DNA of 64,000 nucleotides from Poriferisodalis sp965221945 (GTDB lineage: Bacteria; Actinomycetota; Acidimicrobiia; Acidimicrobiales; Poriferisodalaceae): assembly GCF_965221945.1 (NCBI RefSeq), contig NZ_OZ244925.1, positions 3,410,001 through 3,474,000 on the forward strand. The letters are read 5' to 3'. The notes beneath the pieces were generated by a model that saw only the letters and a list, made by a program, of their open reading frames with translations, ran no database searches and was not told where the DNA came from. A program made the position numbers and the translations under genes. Below are positions 32,778 through 41,590 of this stretch, piece after piece. Position 1 is the stretch's first letter; each line of letters begins with the position of its first letter.

Positions 32778-34058
32778 ATGTCACCGGACGGCTACATCCC
32801 TCGAATTGTCGACCAAGAACTGGACGAGCTCATCGAGGGTCTGCCGGCGATCGCCATTGAGGGGCCCCGCGGAGTCGGCAAGACCGAGACTGCATTGCGG
32901 CGGGCCAAGACCGTTCACCGGCTCGACGACGCCGACCAGTACGCCTTGATCCGAGCTCAACGCCAGAGATTGATCGAGGGCGAACCGCCAATTCTGATTG
33001 ACGAGTGGCAGCGAATGCCCGAGTCGTGGGACGTCGTGCGGCGAGCAGTGGACGCAGACGGTACTGCGGGCAGATTCCTGCTGACCGGTTCAGCAACGCC
33101 AACCCGCAAGCCGACGCACTCGGGGGCAGGTCGAATCGTGACCGTTCGAATGCGACCGATGTCCTTGGCGGAACGAATGCCCGTGGTGCCCACGGTCAGT
33201 CTCGGTTCATTGCTGAGTGGCACCCGGCCCGACTTGACGGGCGAGACCGATGCAACCATCGTCGATTACGCCGAGGAGATCATGCGGTCTGGCTTTCCGG
33301 GAATCCGGCGCCTCTCGAGTCGTCTTCGGCGGTCTGCCCTCGACGGATACCTGGACCGGATCCCAGAGCACGACTTCGATGACCTCGACCGTCGTGTACG
33401 TGATCCCCAAACGTTGCGTCGCTGGCTGATGGCCTACGCAGCAGCAACCTCAACGACAGCATCGTTCGAAACCGTGCGTGACGCAGCGGCGACGTCCCAA
33501 GGCCACAAACCAGCGAGATCCACCACTCTCACGTACCGGACGGCTCTGGAACAGCTGTGGCTGCTCGACGAGGTTTCGGCTTGGCACCCCACCGGGAACC
33601 CGTTGCGCCGTCTAGCTGGGTCACCCACCCATCACCTTGCCGATCCTGCGTTGGCTGCTCGGCTGCTCGGCTGCGACGCCGATGAACTTCTCGCCGGCAC
33701 CACTGGCGGTCCGGCAATTGCTCGCAATGGACCATTGCTCGGTGCTCTCTTCGAGTCACTCGTCACGCTGTCGGTGAAGGTCTATGCGCAACAGAACGAA
33801 GCACGGGTTCATCACCTGCGCACCCATGGCGGCGAGCGTGAAGTCGATCTGATCGTCGAGCGTGGCTACGGCACAGTGGTGGCGCTCGAAGTCAAGCTCA
33901 CTTCCTCAGTGGAGGAACGTGATCTGCGTCACCTTCGTTGGTTGAGCGAACGTCTGGGGCCCGACCTGCTTGACGCCGCGGTCATCACCACCGGATCCCA
34001 CGCGTACCGTCGCCGCGATGGCATAGCTGTTGTTCCGGCGGCACTCCTGGGGGCGTAA
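32778..34058 (+). CDS. AAA_14 / DUF4143-family ATPase
   Basis: 426 aa. Walker A is EGPRGVGKTETALRRA (~28-43), Walker B PPILIDEWQ (~72-80), and sensor-like LLTGSATP (~103-110). The C-terminal DUF4143 part contains the nuclease-like core GEREVDLIVERGYGTVVALEVK (PD-(D/E)xK-like E...D...ExK). Proteins of this kind are widespread, usually stand alone and lack a firmly assigned role. A broken relative lies at 28860-29292. The neighbours do not suggest a pathway. Confidence 0.88.
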   Translation: MSPDGYIPRIVDQELDELIEGLPAIAIEGPRGVGKTETALRRAKTVHRLDDADQYALIRAQRQRLIEGEPPILIDEWQRMPESWDVVRRAVDADGTAGRFLLTGSATPTRKPTHSGAGRIVTVRMRPMSLAERMPVVPTVSLGSLLSGTRPDLTGETDATIVDYAEEIMRSGFPGIRRLSSRLRRSALDGYLDRIPEHDFDDLDRRVRDPQTLRRWLMAYAAATSTTASFETVRDAAATSQGHKPARSTTLTYRTALEQLWLLDEVSAWHPTGNPLRRLAGSPTHHLADPALAARLLGCDADELLAGTTGGPAIARNGPLLGALFESLVTLSVKVYAQQNEARVHHLRTHGGEREVDLIVERGYGTVVALEVKLTSSVEERDLRHLRWLSERLGPDLLDAAVITTGSHAYRRRDGIAVVPAALLGA

Positions 34059-34134
34059 CGCATTGCAACCTGGCTAAGCGCAGGAGCCCCACCCCAACTC
34101 CCGACCGGGCGCGCCGCGCTAGCGTCACCCGGCG

Positions 34135-34596
34135 ATGGCTGAATCAGCAATTGACAAGCTCCGCCGCCTCAGCGCAGCCGAGGACGGACTCTGCAGCTTC
34201 GTCTGTCTCGACGCGAGCGGGAACCCGCACGTGTCGATTATCAACGCCGGGGTCATGGACAACCCCGTAACCGGCGAGACCAGCGTCGCCTGCGTGGTGG
34301 CGGGCAAGGCTCGCAAGGCTCGATTGCTGCGCGAAGACCCCCGGGCAGCGGTCGCGTTCCGCCACCGCTGGGATTGGGTGGCTGTCCACGGCAACGCGCA
34401 GCTGGTCGGCCTCGACGATCCCGCCGACGGCGTCACCGACGCCGACATTCCCGAACTGCTGCGCGAGGTGTTCCGCTCGGCCGGCGGCAACCACGAGGAC
34501 TTGGACGAGTACGACCGGGTGATGGCCCGCCAGCGTCGCCTGGCGGTCTTCATCGCGCTGGATCACATCACGTCCAACGCCGGCAGCATCTCTTGA
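34135..34596 (+). CDS. PPOX-class (pyridoxamine 5'-phosphate oxidase-like, possibly F420-dependent) flavoprotein
   Basis: 153 aa. The split-barrel fold is indicated by FVCLDASGNPHVSIINAG, GKARKARLLREDPRAAVAFR and WVAVHGNAQLVG. Actinobacterial proteins of this pattern bind F420, FMN or heme and reduce or oxidise small substrates. The cofactor cannot be settled here. RidA follows 29 bp later. Confidence 0.85.
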   Translation: MAESAIDKLRRLSAAEDGLCSFVCLDASGNPHVSIINAGVMDNPVTGETSVACVVAGKARKARLLREDPRAAVAFRHRWDWVAVHGNAQLVGLDDPADGVTDADIPELLREVFRSAGGNHEDLDEYDRVMARQRRLAVFIALDHITSNAGSIS

Positions 34597-34625
34597 ACTG
34601 ATCACCGGGGAACGAAGGCATACCG

Positions 34626-34973
34626 ATGGCTGCACCTATCGCTCACTATTCGAAGTGGTACCGAGCCGGCGACTTCATGTTCGTCTCAGGCCAGATCGGC
34701 CTGCAGGACGGCGCGCTCGTCGATGGCGTCGAGGCCCAGGCCCGCGCCGTTCTTGCAAACGTCGAAGAGGCCCTCGCCGAGGCCGGAGGCACGCTCAACG
34801 ATGTCGTCAAATGCCTGGTTTTCATGACCGACATCGGCAACTTCTCGCTGGTCAACTCGATCTACGCCGAGGCCTTCGGCGAGCATCGCCCGGCCCGCAG
34901 CGCCATCGGCGTGGCAGCCCTGCCGCTCGGTGCCGAAGTCGAGATCGAAGCCATCGCGCACCTGCCCGAATAG
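34626..34973 (+). CDS. RidA-family reactive intermediate/imine deaminase
   Basis: 115 aa. YRAGDFMFVSGQIGLQDG, NVEEALAEAGGTLNDVVKC and the catalytic-loop end EHRPARSAIGVAALPLGAEV (Arg of RPARS) are characteristic. It hydrolyses enamine/imine by-products of PLP enzymes such as threonine dehydratase. It is probably co-transcribed with the PPOX gene. Confidence 0.92.
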   Translation: MAAPIAHYSKWYRAGDFMFVSGQIGLQDGALVDGVEAQARAVLANVEEALAEAGGTLNDVVKCLVFMTDIGNFSLVNSIYAEAFGEHRPARSAIGVAALPLGAEVEIEAIAHLPE

Positions 34974-35012
34974 CTCCCTGACCCGGCCCGCCCGCCTACT
35001 ACGCTGCGGACC

Positions 35013-35168
35013 ATGTTCGGCGGCATCCTCATCGTGATCGTGCTCCTGCTGAGCCCGTTCATCATCACGATCTCACTGGCCGCCGTAGCTGCCCTGTTGG
35101 GCAAGCTCCTCGGAGACGACGCTGAAGCCCGCCACGAAGGCAGCTCCCTCGTCGAAACAAACATCTAG
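35013..35168 (+). CDS. Small single-pass membrane protein, 51 aa
   Basis: MFGGILIVIVLLLSPFIITI opens one long hydrophobic segment (~4-32), followed by a charged tail (LLGDDAEARHEGSSLVE). It has a clean ATG-to-TAG frame 39 bp after ridA in the same direction. The function is unknown; a membrane-anchored accessory peptide is plausible. Confidence 0.6.
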   Translation: MFGGILIVIVLLLSPFIITISLAAVAALLGKLLGDDAEARHEGSSLVETNI

Positions 35169-35172
35169 CCAG

Positions 35173-35865
35173 CTAGCGCCAGCGGTAAGTACCGAGCCGG
35201 TAGCCGACCGATCGCACGGTCTGGATCAGGTTGGCGTTCTCCTCGCCCAGCTTGGCTCGCAGCCGCCGCACATGAACATCCACCGTGCGGGCACCGCCGT
35301 AGTACTCATATCCCCACACTTGGTTCAGCAGCGCTTCACGCGTGAACACCCGCCCCGGCTGAGAAGCCAGGAAGCGCAGCAACTCGTACTCCATGTAGGT
35401 GAGGTCGAGCGGACGCTCGTCCACCACCGCTTCGTAGGTGTCGAGATTGATGCGCAGCGACCCGTAGGTGATGATCTCGGTCGAGGGGCCACTCGATGCG
35501 GCTGCCAAGTGCGCCAGGCGAGCCTCCAGCTCGCGCGGGTGAAACGGGTCCAGGCAGAAGTCGTCGAACAGCTCGTCGCGCATGGTCAATTCGTCAAGCG
35601 CGTTGCCGCGCACCAGCACCAGCACTCCCAGCGTGGCCGACGCGTTCTCACGCAGCGCCCGCGCCACCGCCCAGGCAGCATCGGTGCCGCCGCCGTCCCC
35701 GCTGCCGCCGTCGAGCCGGATGATCGCCCCGGTCCAACCTTCCGACGGCGCGGCCGCCGTCACGTCGGCCGCACTGGCCACCGGCTTCCAGGCGTAGCCG
35801 CCCAGATCCAGGAACTGCGCTAGCTCGGCGCTCACGGAGGCGGGGTGGACGGCGTACATGGTCAC
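35173..35865 (-). CDS. glnR: GlnR-like orphan OmpR-family regulator
   Basis: 230 aa. The C-terminal winged helix is strongly GlnR-like (DLTYMEYELLRFL, GRVFTREALLNQVWGYEYYG, ARTVDVHVRRLRAKLG). The N-terminal receiver is divergent and carries a Gly/Asp-rich loop (GGSGDGGGTDA), fitting an orphan regulator that is not phosphorylated in the normal way. GlnR controls nitrogen assimilation genes in actinobacteria. It lies 8 bp downstream of glnA on the same strand, and glnII is divergent; both are expected targets. Confidence 0.8.
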   Translation of the reverse strand: MTMYAVHPASVSAELAQFLDLGGYAWKPVASAADVTAAAPSEGWTGAIIRLDGGSGDGGGTDAAWAVARALRENASATLGVLVLVRGNALDELTMRDELFDDFCLDPFHPRELEARLAHLAAASSGPSTEIITYGSLRINLDTYEAVVDERPLDLTYMEYELLRFLASQPGRVFTREALLNQVWGYEYYGGARTVDVHVRRLRAKLGEENANLIQTVRSVGYRLGTYRWR

Positions 35866-35873
35866 TCAACAGT

Positions 35874-37205
35874 TCACACAGCGGCGAAGTAGTTGTCCAA
35901 TTCGAATTGGGTCACCTGGGTCTGGTACGCCGACCATTCTCGCCGTTTGTTGCGCAAGAACCAGCGGAACAGGTGCTGGCCCAGCGTTTCGGCCACGAGT
36001 GTGCTGCCTTCCATCTCGTCGAGCGCCTCGTCCAGCGAGGCCGGCAGGTTGTGCCCGTAGGCCGGTCCGCCGTGGTCGCTGTAGCCGGTGATCGACGGGG
36101 GCGTCTCAGGCGGCAGCTCGTACCCCTCTTCAATACCCTTCAGCCCCGCGGCCAAGATGACGGCGAACGCCAGGTACGGGTTGCATGCGGGGTCCGGCGC
36201 CCGGTATTCGACCCGCGTCGCCTCCTCGGCCTCGTTGCGTGTCGGCGGCACCCGGATGAGCGCCGCCCGGTTGCTGCGGGCCCACGAGATCCCCACCGGC
36301 GCCTCGTACCCCGCAATCAGCCGCTTGTAGCTGTTGACGAGCTGGTTCGTGACGGCGGTGATCTCGCGTGCGTGGGCCAGCAACCCCGCCACGAAGCCCC
36401 GCGCCACGTCGGACAGCCCGTCCGCACTGCTGGGGTCGCTGAAGGCGTTGCGCCCCTCGGAGAACAGCGACAGGTGGGTGTGCATCCCCGAGCCCTGCAC
36501 CCCAGCCAGCGGCTTGGGCATGAACGTGGCATGCACGCCGTGCTCGAAAGCGATCTCGCGCACCAGCAGCCGGAATGTCATCACGCTGTCGGACATGGTG
36601 AGCGCATCGGCGTAGCGGAGGTCGATCTCGTGCTGGGACGGCGCGTCCTCGTGGAACGAGTACTCGACGGGTATGCCCATCGCCTCGAGCGCACTCAGCG
36701 TGCGATGCCTGATGTCCGACGCGATGTCGGCGGTGGTCAGGTCGAAGTAGCTGCCCCCGTCCAGAGGCACGGGGCGCCCGTCGGCCCGTTCGGGCTCGAA
36801 CAGGAAGTACTCCATCTCGGGTGCGACATAGAACGTGTAACCGGCGGCGCGCGCCCGGTCCATGACCCGTCGCAGCACGCCGCGCGGGTCGCCGCTGAAC
36901 GGCGTGCCGTCGGCAGCGGTGATGTCGCAGAACATGCGGGCCGAGATATCGTCGCTGGTCCGCGACGGCATGAGCTCGAACGTCTCCGGATCGGGCTGGG
37001 CCACCATGTCGGCCTCAGCGATCCTGCTGAAGCCTTCGATGGATGACCCGTCGAACACCATGCCCTGCTCGAAGGCCGTTTCCAGCTCTGCCGGCGAGAT
37101 GGCGAATGACTTCAGCTGGCCGGCCACGTCGGTGAACCACAGACGGATCAGTCGCACGCCCCGTTCGGTGACGCGGCGCAGCACGTAGTCCTGCGGTCGT
37201 TCCAT
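35874..37205 (-). CDS. glnA: Glutamine synthetase, type I
   Basis: 443 aa from the ATG at 37205, with GGGGAAGG about 7 nt upstream; the longer frame to 37313 lacks this. GMVFDGSSIEGFSRI, YVAPEMEYFLFE, GSGMHTHLSLF and NPYLAFAVILAAGLKGIEEG are GSI motifs. The segment GYELPPE resembles the adenylylation-site region (Tyr before xLPPE), although the protein is shorter than the ~470-residue adenylylated form. It condenses glutamate and ammonia. It is followed by glnR and is divergent from a second, type II enzyme. Confidence 0.9.
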   Translation of the reverse strand: MERPQDYVLRRVTERGVRLIRLWFTDVAGQLKSFAISPAELETAFEQGMVFDGSSIEGFSRIAEADMVAQPDPETFELMPSRTSDDISARMFCDITAADGTPFSGDPRGVLRRVMDRARAAGYTFYVAPEMEYFLFEPERADGRPVPLDGGSYFDLTTADIASDIRHRTLSALEAMGIPVEYSFHEDAPSQHEIDLRYADALTMSDSVMTFRLLVREIAFEHGVHATFMPKPLAGVQGSGMHTHLSLFSEGRNAFSDPSSADGLSDVARGFVAGLLAHAREITAVTNQLVNSYKRLIAGYEAPVGISWARSNRAALIRVPPTRNEAEEATRVEYRAPDPACNPYLAFAVILAAGLKGIEEGYELPPETPPSITGYSDHGGPAYGHNLPASLDEALDEMEGSTLVAETLGQHLFRWFLRNKRREWSAYQTQVTQFELDNYFAAV

Positions 37206-37512
37206 GGCGACCTTCCCCTTCCGGTTCGGCTCAGTGGGTCGCAAAGTCCTCGGTGGAGGACCGGCAGGGTCCCAGTGGCTGAGCCCCCATTGTCGGCGGT
37301 GATATGAGGCCAAAACCAGGCACCAGAGCCAGCTTCACGCGTTGTTCACAATTGAGCAATGGCCCGGAAACCCTGGCTCGTTTGTATCGTGCGCACGGAT
37401 ATTGGTGTCAGCCGCCGACCGAGCCAGCTGCGCGCAGGCTCACCGGCCACACCCGATCCACCCTGGTTCACATCCGATTCAGTTCACATCCGATTCAGCG
37501 AAGGAGCATGCT
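37206..37512. promoter_or_regulatory. Shared intergenic region of glnA and glnII with tandem repeats
   Basis: The 307 bp between the two divergent synthetase genes hold no gene. GTTCACATCCGATTCA occurs twice in direct tandem (37466-37481 and 37482-37497), just before the glnII ribosome-binding site AAGGAG (37501-37506). Another GTTCAC near 37345 is followed by GGAAACC 15 nt later, reminiscent of GlnR half-sites (GTnAC/GAAAC). GlnR binding is inference. Confidence 0.5.
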
Positions 37513-38526
37513 GTGACCTACCGGGCTGAGTACATCTGGACCGACGGCACCGAGCCCACGGTCGAAGTGCGTTCCAAGACGAAGGTCCTTGCCGACGGCG
37601 AAGAGCCGGGCATCTGGGGATTTGACGGTTCCAGTACGAACCAGGCTGAAGGAAGCGACTCCGACGTCGTGCTGCAGCCCGTCTACACCTGTCCCGATCC
37701 GCTGCGCGGCGGCAACGACATCATGGTGATGTGCGAGACCCTCCTGCCCGAGACGTTGGAGCCGCACCCCACCAACATGCGGGCCAAGCTGCGGGCAATC
37801 CTCGACGAGTACGGCGATCAGGACTTCTGGTTCGGGCTCGAGCAGGAATACACCATGCTCGATCCGGTCACGAAGTGGCCCTCGGGCTTCCCGCCCAACG
37901 GCTTCCCCGGTCCCCAGGGGCCCTACTACTGCGGTGTCGGTGCGCTGCGCATCCACGGCCGCGATGTGGTCGAGCAGCACACCACTTGGTGCATCGACGC
38001 GGGCCTGGCCATCTCGGGCACCAACGCCGAGGTCATGCCCGGGCAGTGGGAGTTCCAGATCGGCCCGGTCGACGCCCTCACCGTGGGCGATGAGATCTGG
38101 CTGGCCCGCTACCTGCTGTACCGCGCCGGTGAGGAGCACCAGATCGAGATCAGCCTCGCCGCCAAGCCCATGCAGGGTGACTGGAACGGCGCCGGCATGC
38201 ACACCAACGTGTCCACCAAGGCCATGCGCGAGAACTACGAGGCAGTGGTGAAAGCGGCCGAGTCGCTGGGCGCCCCCGGCAAGCCCGCGGAGCACATCGT
38301 CGGCTACGGCCACGGCATCGAGCTGCGCCTGACCGGCGAGCATGAGACCGAGCGCTACGACACGTTCAGCTACGGCGTGTCCGACCGTGGCGCCTCGGTG
38401 CGCATCCCCTGGCAGGTCCACCAGGAGGGCAAGGGCTACATCGAGGATCGTCGGCCAAACGCCAACGCCGATCCCTACGTGGTGACTGCGCTGCTGAGCC
38501 AGACCATCGGCGAAGTCCTCGCCTGA
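37513..38526 (+). CDS. glnII: Glutamine synthetase, type II (eukaryote-like)
   Basis: 337 aa from the GTG at 37513, with AAGGAG 6 nt upstream. AEYIWTDGTEPTVEVRSKTK, WGFDGSSTNQAEGSDSDVVL, FGLEQEYTML, GDWNGAGMHTNVSTK and DRGASVRIPWQV are GSII signatures. Two glutamine synthetases of different ancestry side by side recall streptomycetes (GlnA plus GlnII), where GlnII is not adenylylated. Expected to respond to nitrogen supply. Confidence 0.92.
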   Translation: MTYRAEYIWTDGTEPTVEVRSKTKVLADGEEPGIWGFDGSSTNQAEGSDSDVVLQPVYTCPDPLRGGNDIMVMCETLLPETLEPHPTNMRAKLRAILDEYGDQDFWFGLEQEYTMLDPVTKWPSGFPPNGFPGPQGPYYCGVGALRIHGRDVVEQHTTWCIDAGLAISGTNAEVMPGQWEFQIGPVDALTVGDEIWLARYLLYRAGEEHQIEISLAAKPMQGDWNGAGMHTNVSTKAMRENYEAVVKAAESLGAPGKPAEHIVGYGHGIELRLTGEHETERYDTFSYGVSDRGASVRIPWQVHQEGKGYIEDRRPNANADPYVVTALLSQTIGEVLA

Positions 38527-38535
38527 CCTGACGCC

Positions 38536-40356
38536 CTAGCGGTAGAAGTTCGTGATCGGCATGCGCCGATCCTTGCCGAAGCTCTTCGCTGTGATGCGAG
38601 GACCGGGCGGCGACTGACGGCGCTTGTACTCGGCGATGTCGACGAGCCGCGTCACGCGGTGCACGAGCTCGGCGTCGGCACTGAGCTCTTCGGCAACGTC
38701 AATCAACTCGGCCGCGCTGAGGTCGCCTTCCACATAGGCCTCCACCAGGGGGTCCAGCAGTTCGTAGGGCGGCAGGCTCTGGTCGTCGCGCTGGTTGGGC
38801 CGCAGCTCCGCTGACGGCGGCTTGGTCAGGCAGGCCTGCGGGATGCGTTCGCCGTCGCCCTGGCGGTTGCGCCACCCGCACAGCTCGTACACCACCAGCT
38901 TGGGCACGTCGGAGATGACGGCGTACGCGCCGGCGGTGTCCCCGTACAGCGTCGTGTAGCCGACGGACGTCTCGGTCTTGTTGCCGGTGGTCAGCACGAG
39001 CCAGCCGAACCGATTCGACATCGCCATGAGCAGGACGCCGCGGATGCGGCTCTGAAGATTCTGATCGGTGAGATCTGCGGCTGCTCGGTCGGCGGTTGAG
39101 CCGACGTCAGCAGCCCGGTCGGCGGTTGAGCCGACGTCAGCAGCTTGATCGGCAGCCGAACTGTCGTCGCCGGGGTTGGCGCCCTCGAGCATTCCGGCCA
39201 GGGCTGCGTGCGCGGGCTCGATCGGCACGGTTCTGAAGTCGATGCCCAGGTTGGCGGCGAGCTGGGCGGCGTCCGTGCGAGATCCTGCGCTCGAATAGCG
39301 CGACGGCATGGAGACGCCGTGGACGTGTTCGGGGCCGAGTGCGTCGGTGGCGATGGCTGCGACAGCGCTCGAGTCGATGCCGCCGGACAGTCCGACAGCC
39401 ACGTCGGTGAAGCCGTTCTTGCGGACGTAATCGCGGGTCGCAACCACCAGCGCCAGCCACACCTCCTCCAGCGGGTCGAGCGGCGGCGTCAGCACGCTTT
39501 GTGCCGCGCCTTCGCCGGACGATGGGGAACGCTGGGCGTCTCCGATGTCCAGATCGCAGACGGCGACCTGATCGGCGAAGGCAGGAAGCCGGCACACGAC
39601 GCTGCCGTCCGCGCCGGTCACGAACGAGCTGCCGTCGAAGACCAGCTCGTCCTGCCCGCCCACCTGGTTGACGTAGACGACCGGAACGCCAAGCGCCGAG
39701 GCACGGGTCCGAGCGACCGCCTCTCGGTCGGCTTGCTTGCCGCGCCGGTACGGCGACCCGTTCAGGTTCACCAACAGCTGCGCGCCCATGGCAACTTGCG
39801 CGAGCGCTGGACTGGTGTCGGCCTCGCCCCCGATGATTGAGGGCAGCCCACCGTCGTCGGCGGCGGCGTCAGCAGTCCGAGGCGGCCCCCACAGGTCTTC
39901 GCACACCGAGACACCGACACGGACATCGCCGATCTCCAGCAATGGTCCCGCCTCGGTGCCGGGCACGAAGTAGCGCTGCTCGTCGAACACCGAGTAGTTG
40001 GGCAGCAGATGCTTGCGAAACACGCCGCGCACCTCGCCGTCCCAGCACATCGCTGCGGAGTTCCACAACCGCACCGGCCCGGCCTGCCCGCTGTCCTCAG
40101 GGAAGCCCACCACCGCAGGCACCTTCCCGGTGCCCCCAGCGATCCGCTCCAGCGCCCGTGCAGCGCCCTCCACGAATGCCGGCTTGAGCAACAGGTCCTC
40201 GGGCGGGTACCCAGTCACCGTCAGCTCGCTGAACACCACCAGCTGCGCGCCCAGCTCCACAGCCTCGTCGTAGGCCGCCAGAACCATCTCGGCGTTCCCG
40301 TCAAGGTCCCCCAGCCGAAGGTTCAACTGCGCCAACCCCAAACGCACCCGAGCCAT
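38536..40356 (-). CDS. nadE: Glutamine-dependent NAD+ synthetase
   Basis: 606 aa from the ATG at 40356. The N-terminal nitrilase-like glutaminase (~1-260) has FSELTVTGYPPEDLL, RKHLLPNYSVFDEQRYF and the Cys in VGVSVCEDLWGP. The synthetase part has VGLSGGIDSSAVAAIA (P-loop) and TTGNKTETSVGYTTLYGD. It amidates deamido-NAD+ with ammonia from glutamine. An in-frame tandem insertion (STADRAADVG twice) precedes the conserved DLTDQNLQSRIRG, in a loop beside the active site. Convergent with glnII, 9 bp apart. Confidence 0.93.
   Translation of the reverse strand: MARVRLGLAQLNLRLGDLDGNAEMVLAAYDEAVELGAQLVVFSELTVTGYPPEDLLLKPAFVEGAARALERIAGGTGKVPAVVGFPEDSGQAGPVRLWNSAAMCWDGEVRGVFRKHLLPNYSVFDEQRYFVPGTEAGPLLEIGDVRVGVSVCEDLWGPPRTADAAADDGGLPSIIGGEADTSPALAQVAMGAQLLVNLNGSPYRRGKQADREAVARTRASALGVPVVYVNQVGGQDELVFDGSSFVTGADGSVVCRLPAFADQVAVCDLDIGDAQRSPSSGEGAAQSVLTPPLDPLEEVWLALVVATRDYVRKNGFTDVAVGLSGGIDSSAVAAIATDALGPEHVHGVSMPSRYSSAGSRTDAAQLAANLGIDFRTVPIEPAHAALAGMLEGANPGDDSSAADQAADVGSTADRAADVGSTADRAAADLTDQNLQSRIRGVLLMAMSNRFGWLVLTTGNKTETSVGYTTLYGDTAGAYAVISDVPKLVVYELCGWRNRQGDGERIPQACLTKPPSAELRPNQRDDQSLPPYELLDPLVEAYVEGDLSAAELIDVAEELSADAELVHRVTRLVDIAEYKRRQSPPGPRITAKSFGKDRRMPITNFYR
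39086..39144 (-). repeat. 30-bp in-frame tandem repeat inside nadE
   Basis: Two copies of a 29-bp identical sequence beginning CGGTCGGCGGTTGAGC, period 30 bp, encoding TADRAADVGS-like units. A degenerate third copy (GATCGGCAGCCG) follows. Confidence 0.85.
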
Positions 40357-40501
40357 AGGCCAAACCCTACGCCCACCCCCCCAACCCCACCACCGGGGCG
40401 AAGACACCATTTGGGCGCACGGAACCGAACCACCGCGCACTGCGTCAAAGAACAGCAACGAAGGATCAATCGAGTGAATGTTGCGCGCGGAGGTAACGGC
40501 G

Positions 40502-41542
40502 ATGGACGTGGGTACGATGCGCCGTCACCGGGGGGACGCTGTGGCGGCTACCGGCTTGGTAGTAGCGGGGGACGACCAGCGAGGTGGCGTAGTGGCCAAA
40601 GAGAGGGTCGAACGTGACGAGGAAGATCTCGTCCGCCTGTACCTGACCGATATCGGCCAGTACCCCCTGCTGAACAAGGACGACGAGGTCCGGCTCGCCC
40701 AGCAGATCGAAAAGGGCATAGCTGCCAAGGACTCCCTCGAGTCCGACAGCGCCTTGGTCAATTCGAAGCTGTCGAGCGCCCAGCGCCGCCGCCTCGTGCG
40801 CACCCAGCGTGAAGGCGTACGAGCCGAGCGCACGTTCGTGCAGTCGAATCTGCGGCTGGTGGTGTCGATCGCGAAGAAGTACCAGGCGTCGGGGCTGCCG
40901 CTGCTCGATCTCATCCAGGAAGGCAACTTGGGCCTGATGCACGCAGTCGAGAAGTTCGACTGGCGCAAGGGCTTCAAGTTCTCGACCTACGCGACGTGGT
41001 GGATCCGCCAGGCGATCACCCGTGGCATTGCCAACACCGGCCGCACCATCCGGCTGCCGGTGCACGCAGGCGACACGCTGGCACGCCTGCAGAAGGCCCG
41101 TTCCCGCCTCGAGCTGAAGTACGGCCGTCCCGCCACGCTCGGCGAGCTGGCGATCGAAGTCGACATGCCCGAGCAGAAGGTCACTGAGGCGCTGCGGTTT
41201 GCTGCCGAGCCGCTGTCGCTGTCGGAGCCGCTGCGCGAGGACAGCGACGCGGAGCTCGGCGATGTCGTCGAGGACCGCGCGGCCGAGTCGCCGTTCGAGG
41301 TGGCGGCCACCACGCTGCTGCCCAGCGAGATCGTGCGACTGCTGTCGCCGCTGGACGAGCGCGAACGCGAGATCCTCAAGCTGCGCTACGGCCTCGACCG
41401 GGGCGAGCCCCGCACGCTCGAGGAGGTGGGCGAGCATTTCAAGCTCACCCGCGAGCGCATCCGCCAGATCGAGGCGCGGGCGATGTCGAAGCTCCGCCAT
41501 CCCAGCACCGACACGGGCGCTCGCGACCTGCTGTCGGTGTAG
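40502..41542 (+). CDS. RNA polymerase sigma-70 family factor (primary-like, group 1/2)
   Basis: 346 aa from the ATG at 40502, with GGAGGT 7 nt upstream. Region 1.2 (DLVRLYLTDIGQYPLLN), 2.1-2.4 (FVQSNLRLVVSIAKKYQ, LIQEGNLGLMHAVEKFDW, FSTYATWWIRQAITRGIAN), 3 and 4 (EREILKLRYGL, TLEEVGEHFKLTRERIRQIE) are all intact. It lacks a long region 1.1, so it may be a SigB/HrdB-like group 2 factor or a compact housekeeping one. Its partner WhiB proteins typically bind region 4. Confidence 0.9.
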   Translation: MDVGTMRRHRGDAVAATGLVVAGDDQRGGVVAKERVERDEEDLVRLYLTDIGQYPLLNKDDEVRLAQQIEKGIAAKDSLESDSALVNSKLSSAQRRRLVRTQREGVRAERTFVQSNLRLVVSIAKKYQASGLPLLDLIQEGNLGLMHAVEKFDWRKGFKFSTYATWWIRQAITRGIANTGRTIRLPVHAGDTLARLQKARSRLELKYGRPATLGELAIEVDMPEQKVTEALRFAAEPLSLSEPLREDSDAELGDVVEDRAAESPFEVAATTLLPSEIVRLLSPLDEREREILKLRYGLDRGEPRTLEEVGEHFKLTRERIRQIEARAMSKLRHPSTDTGARDLLSV

Positions 41543-41590
41543 GCAGCGCAGCTTCCGCACCGGAAGCGTCGGCACCGGACGCCGCTGTTG

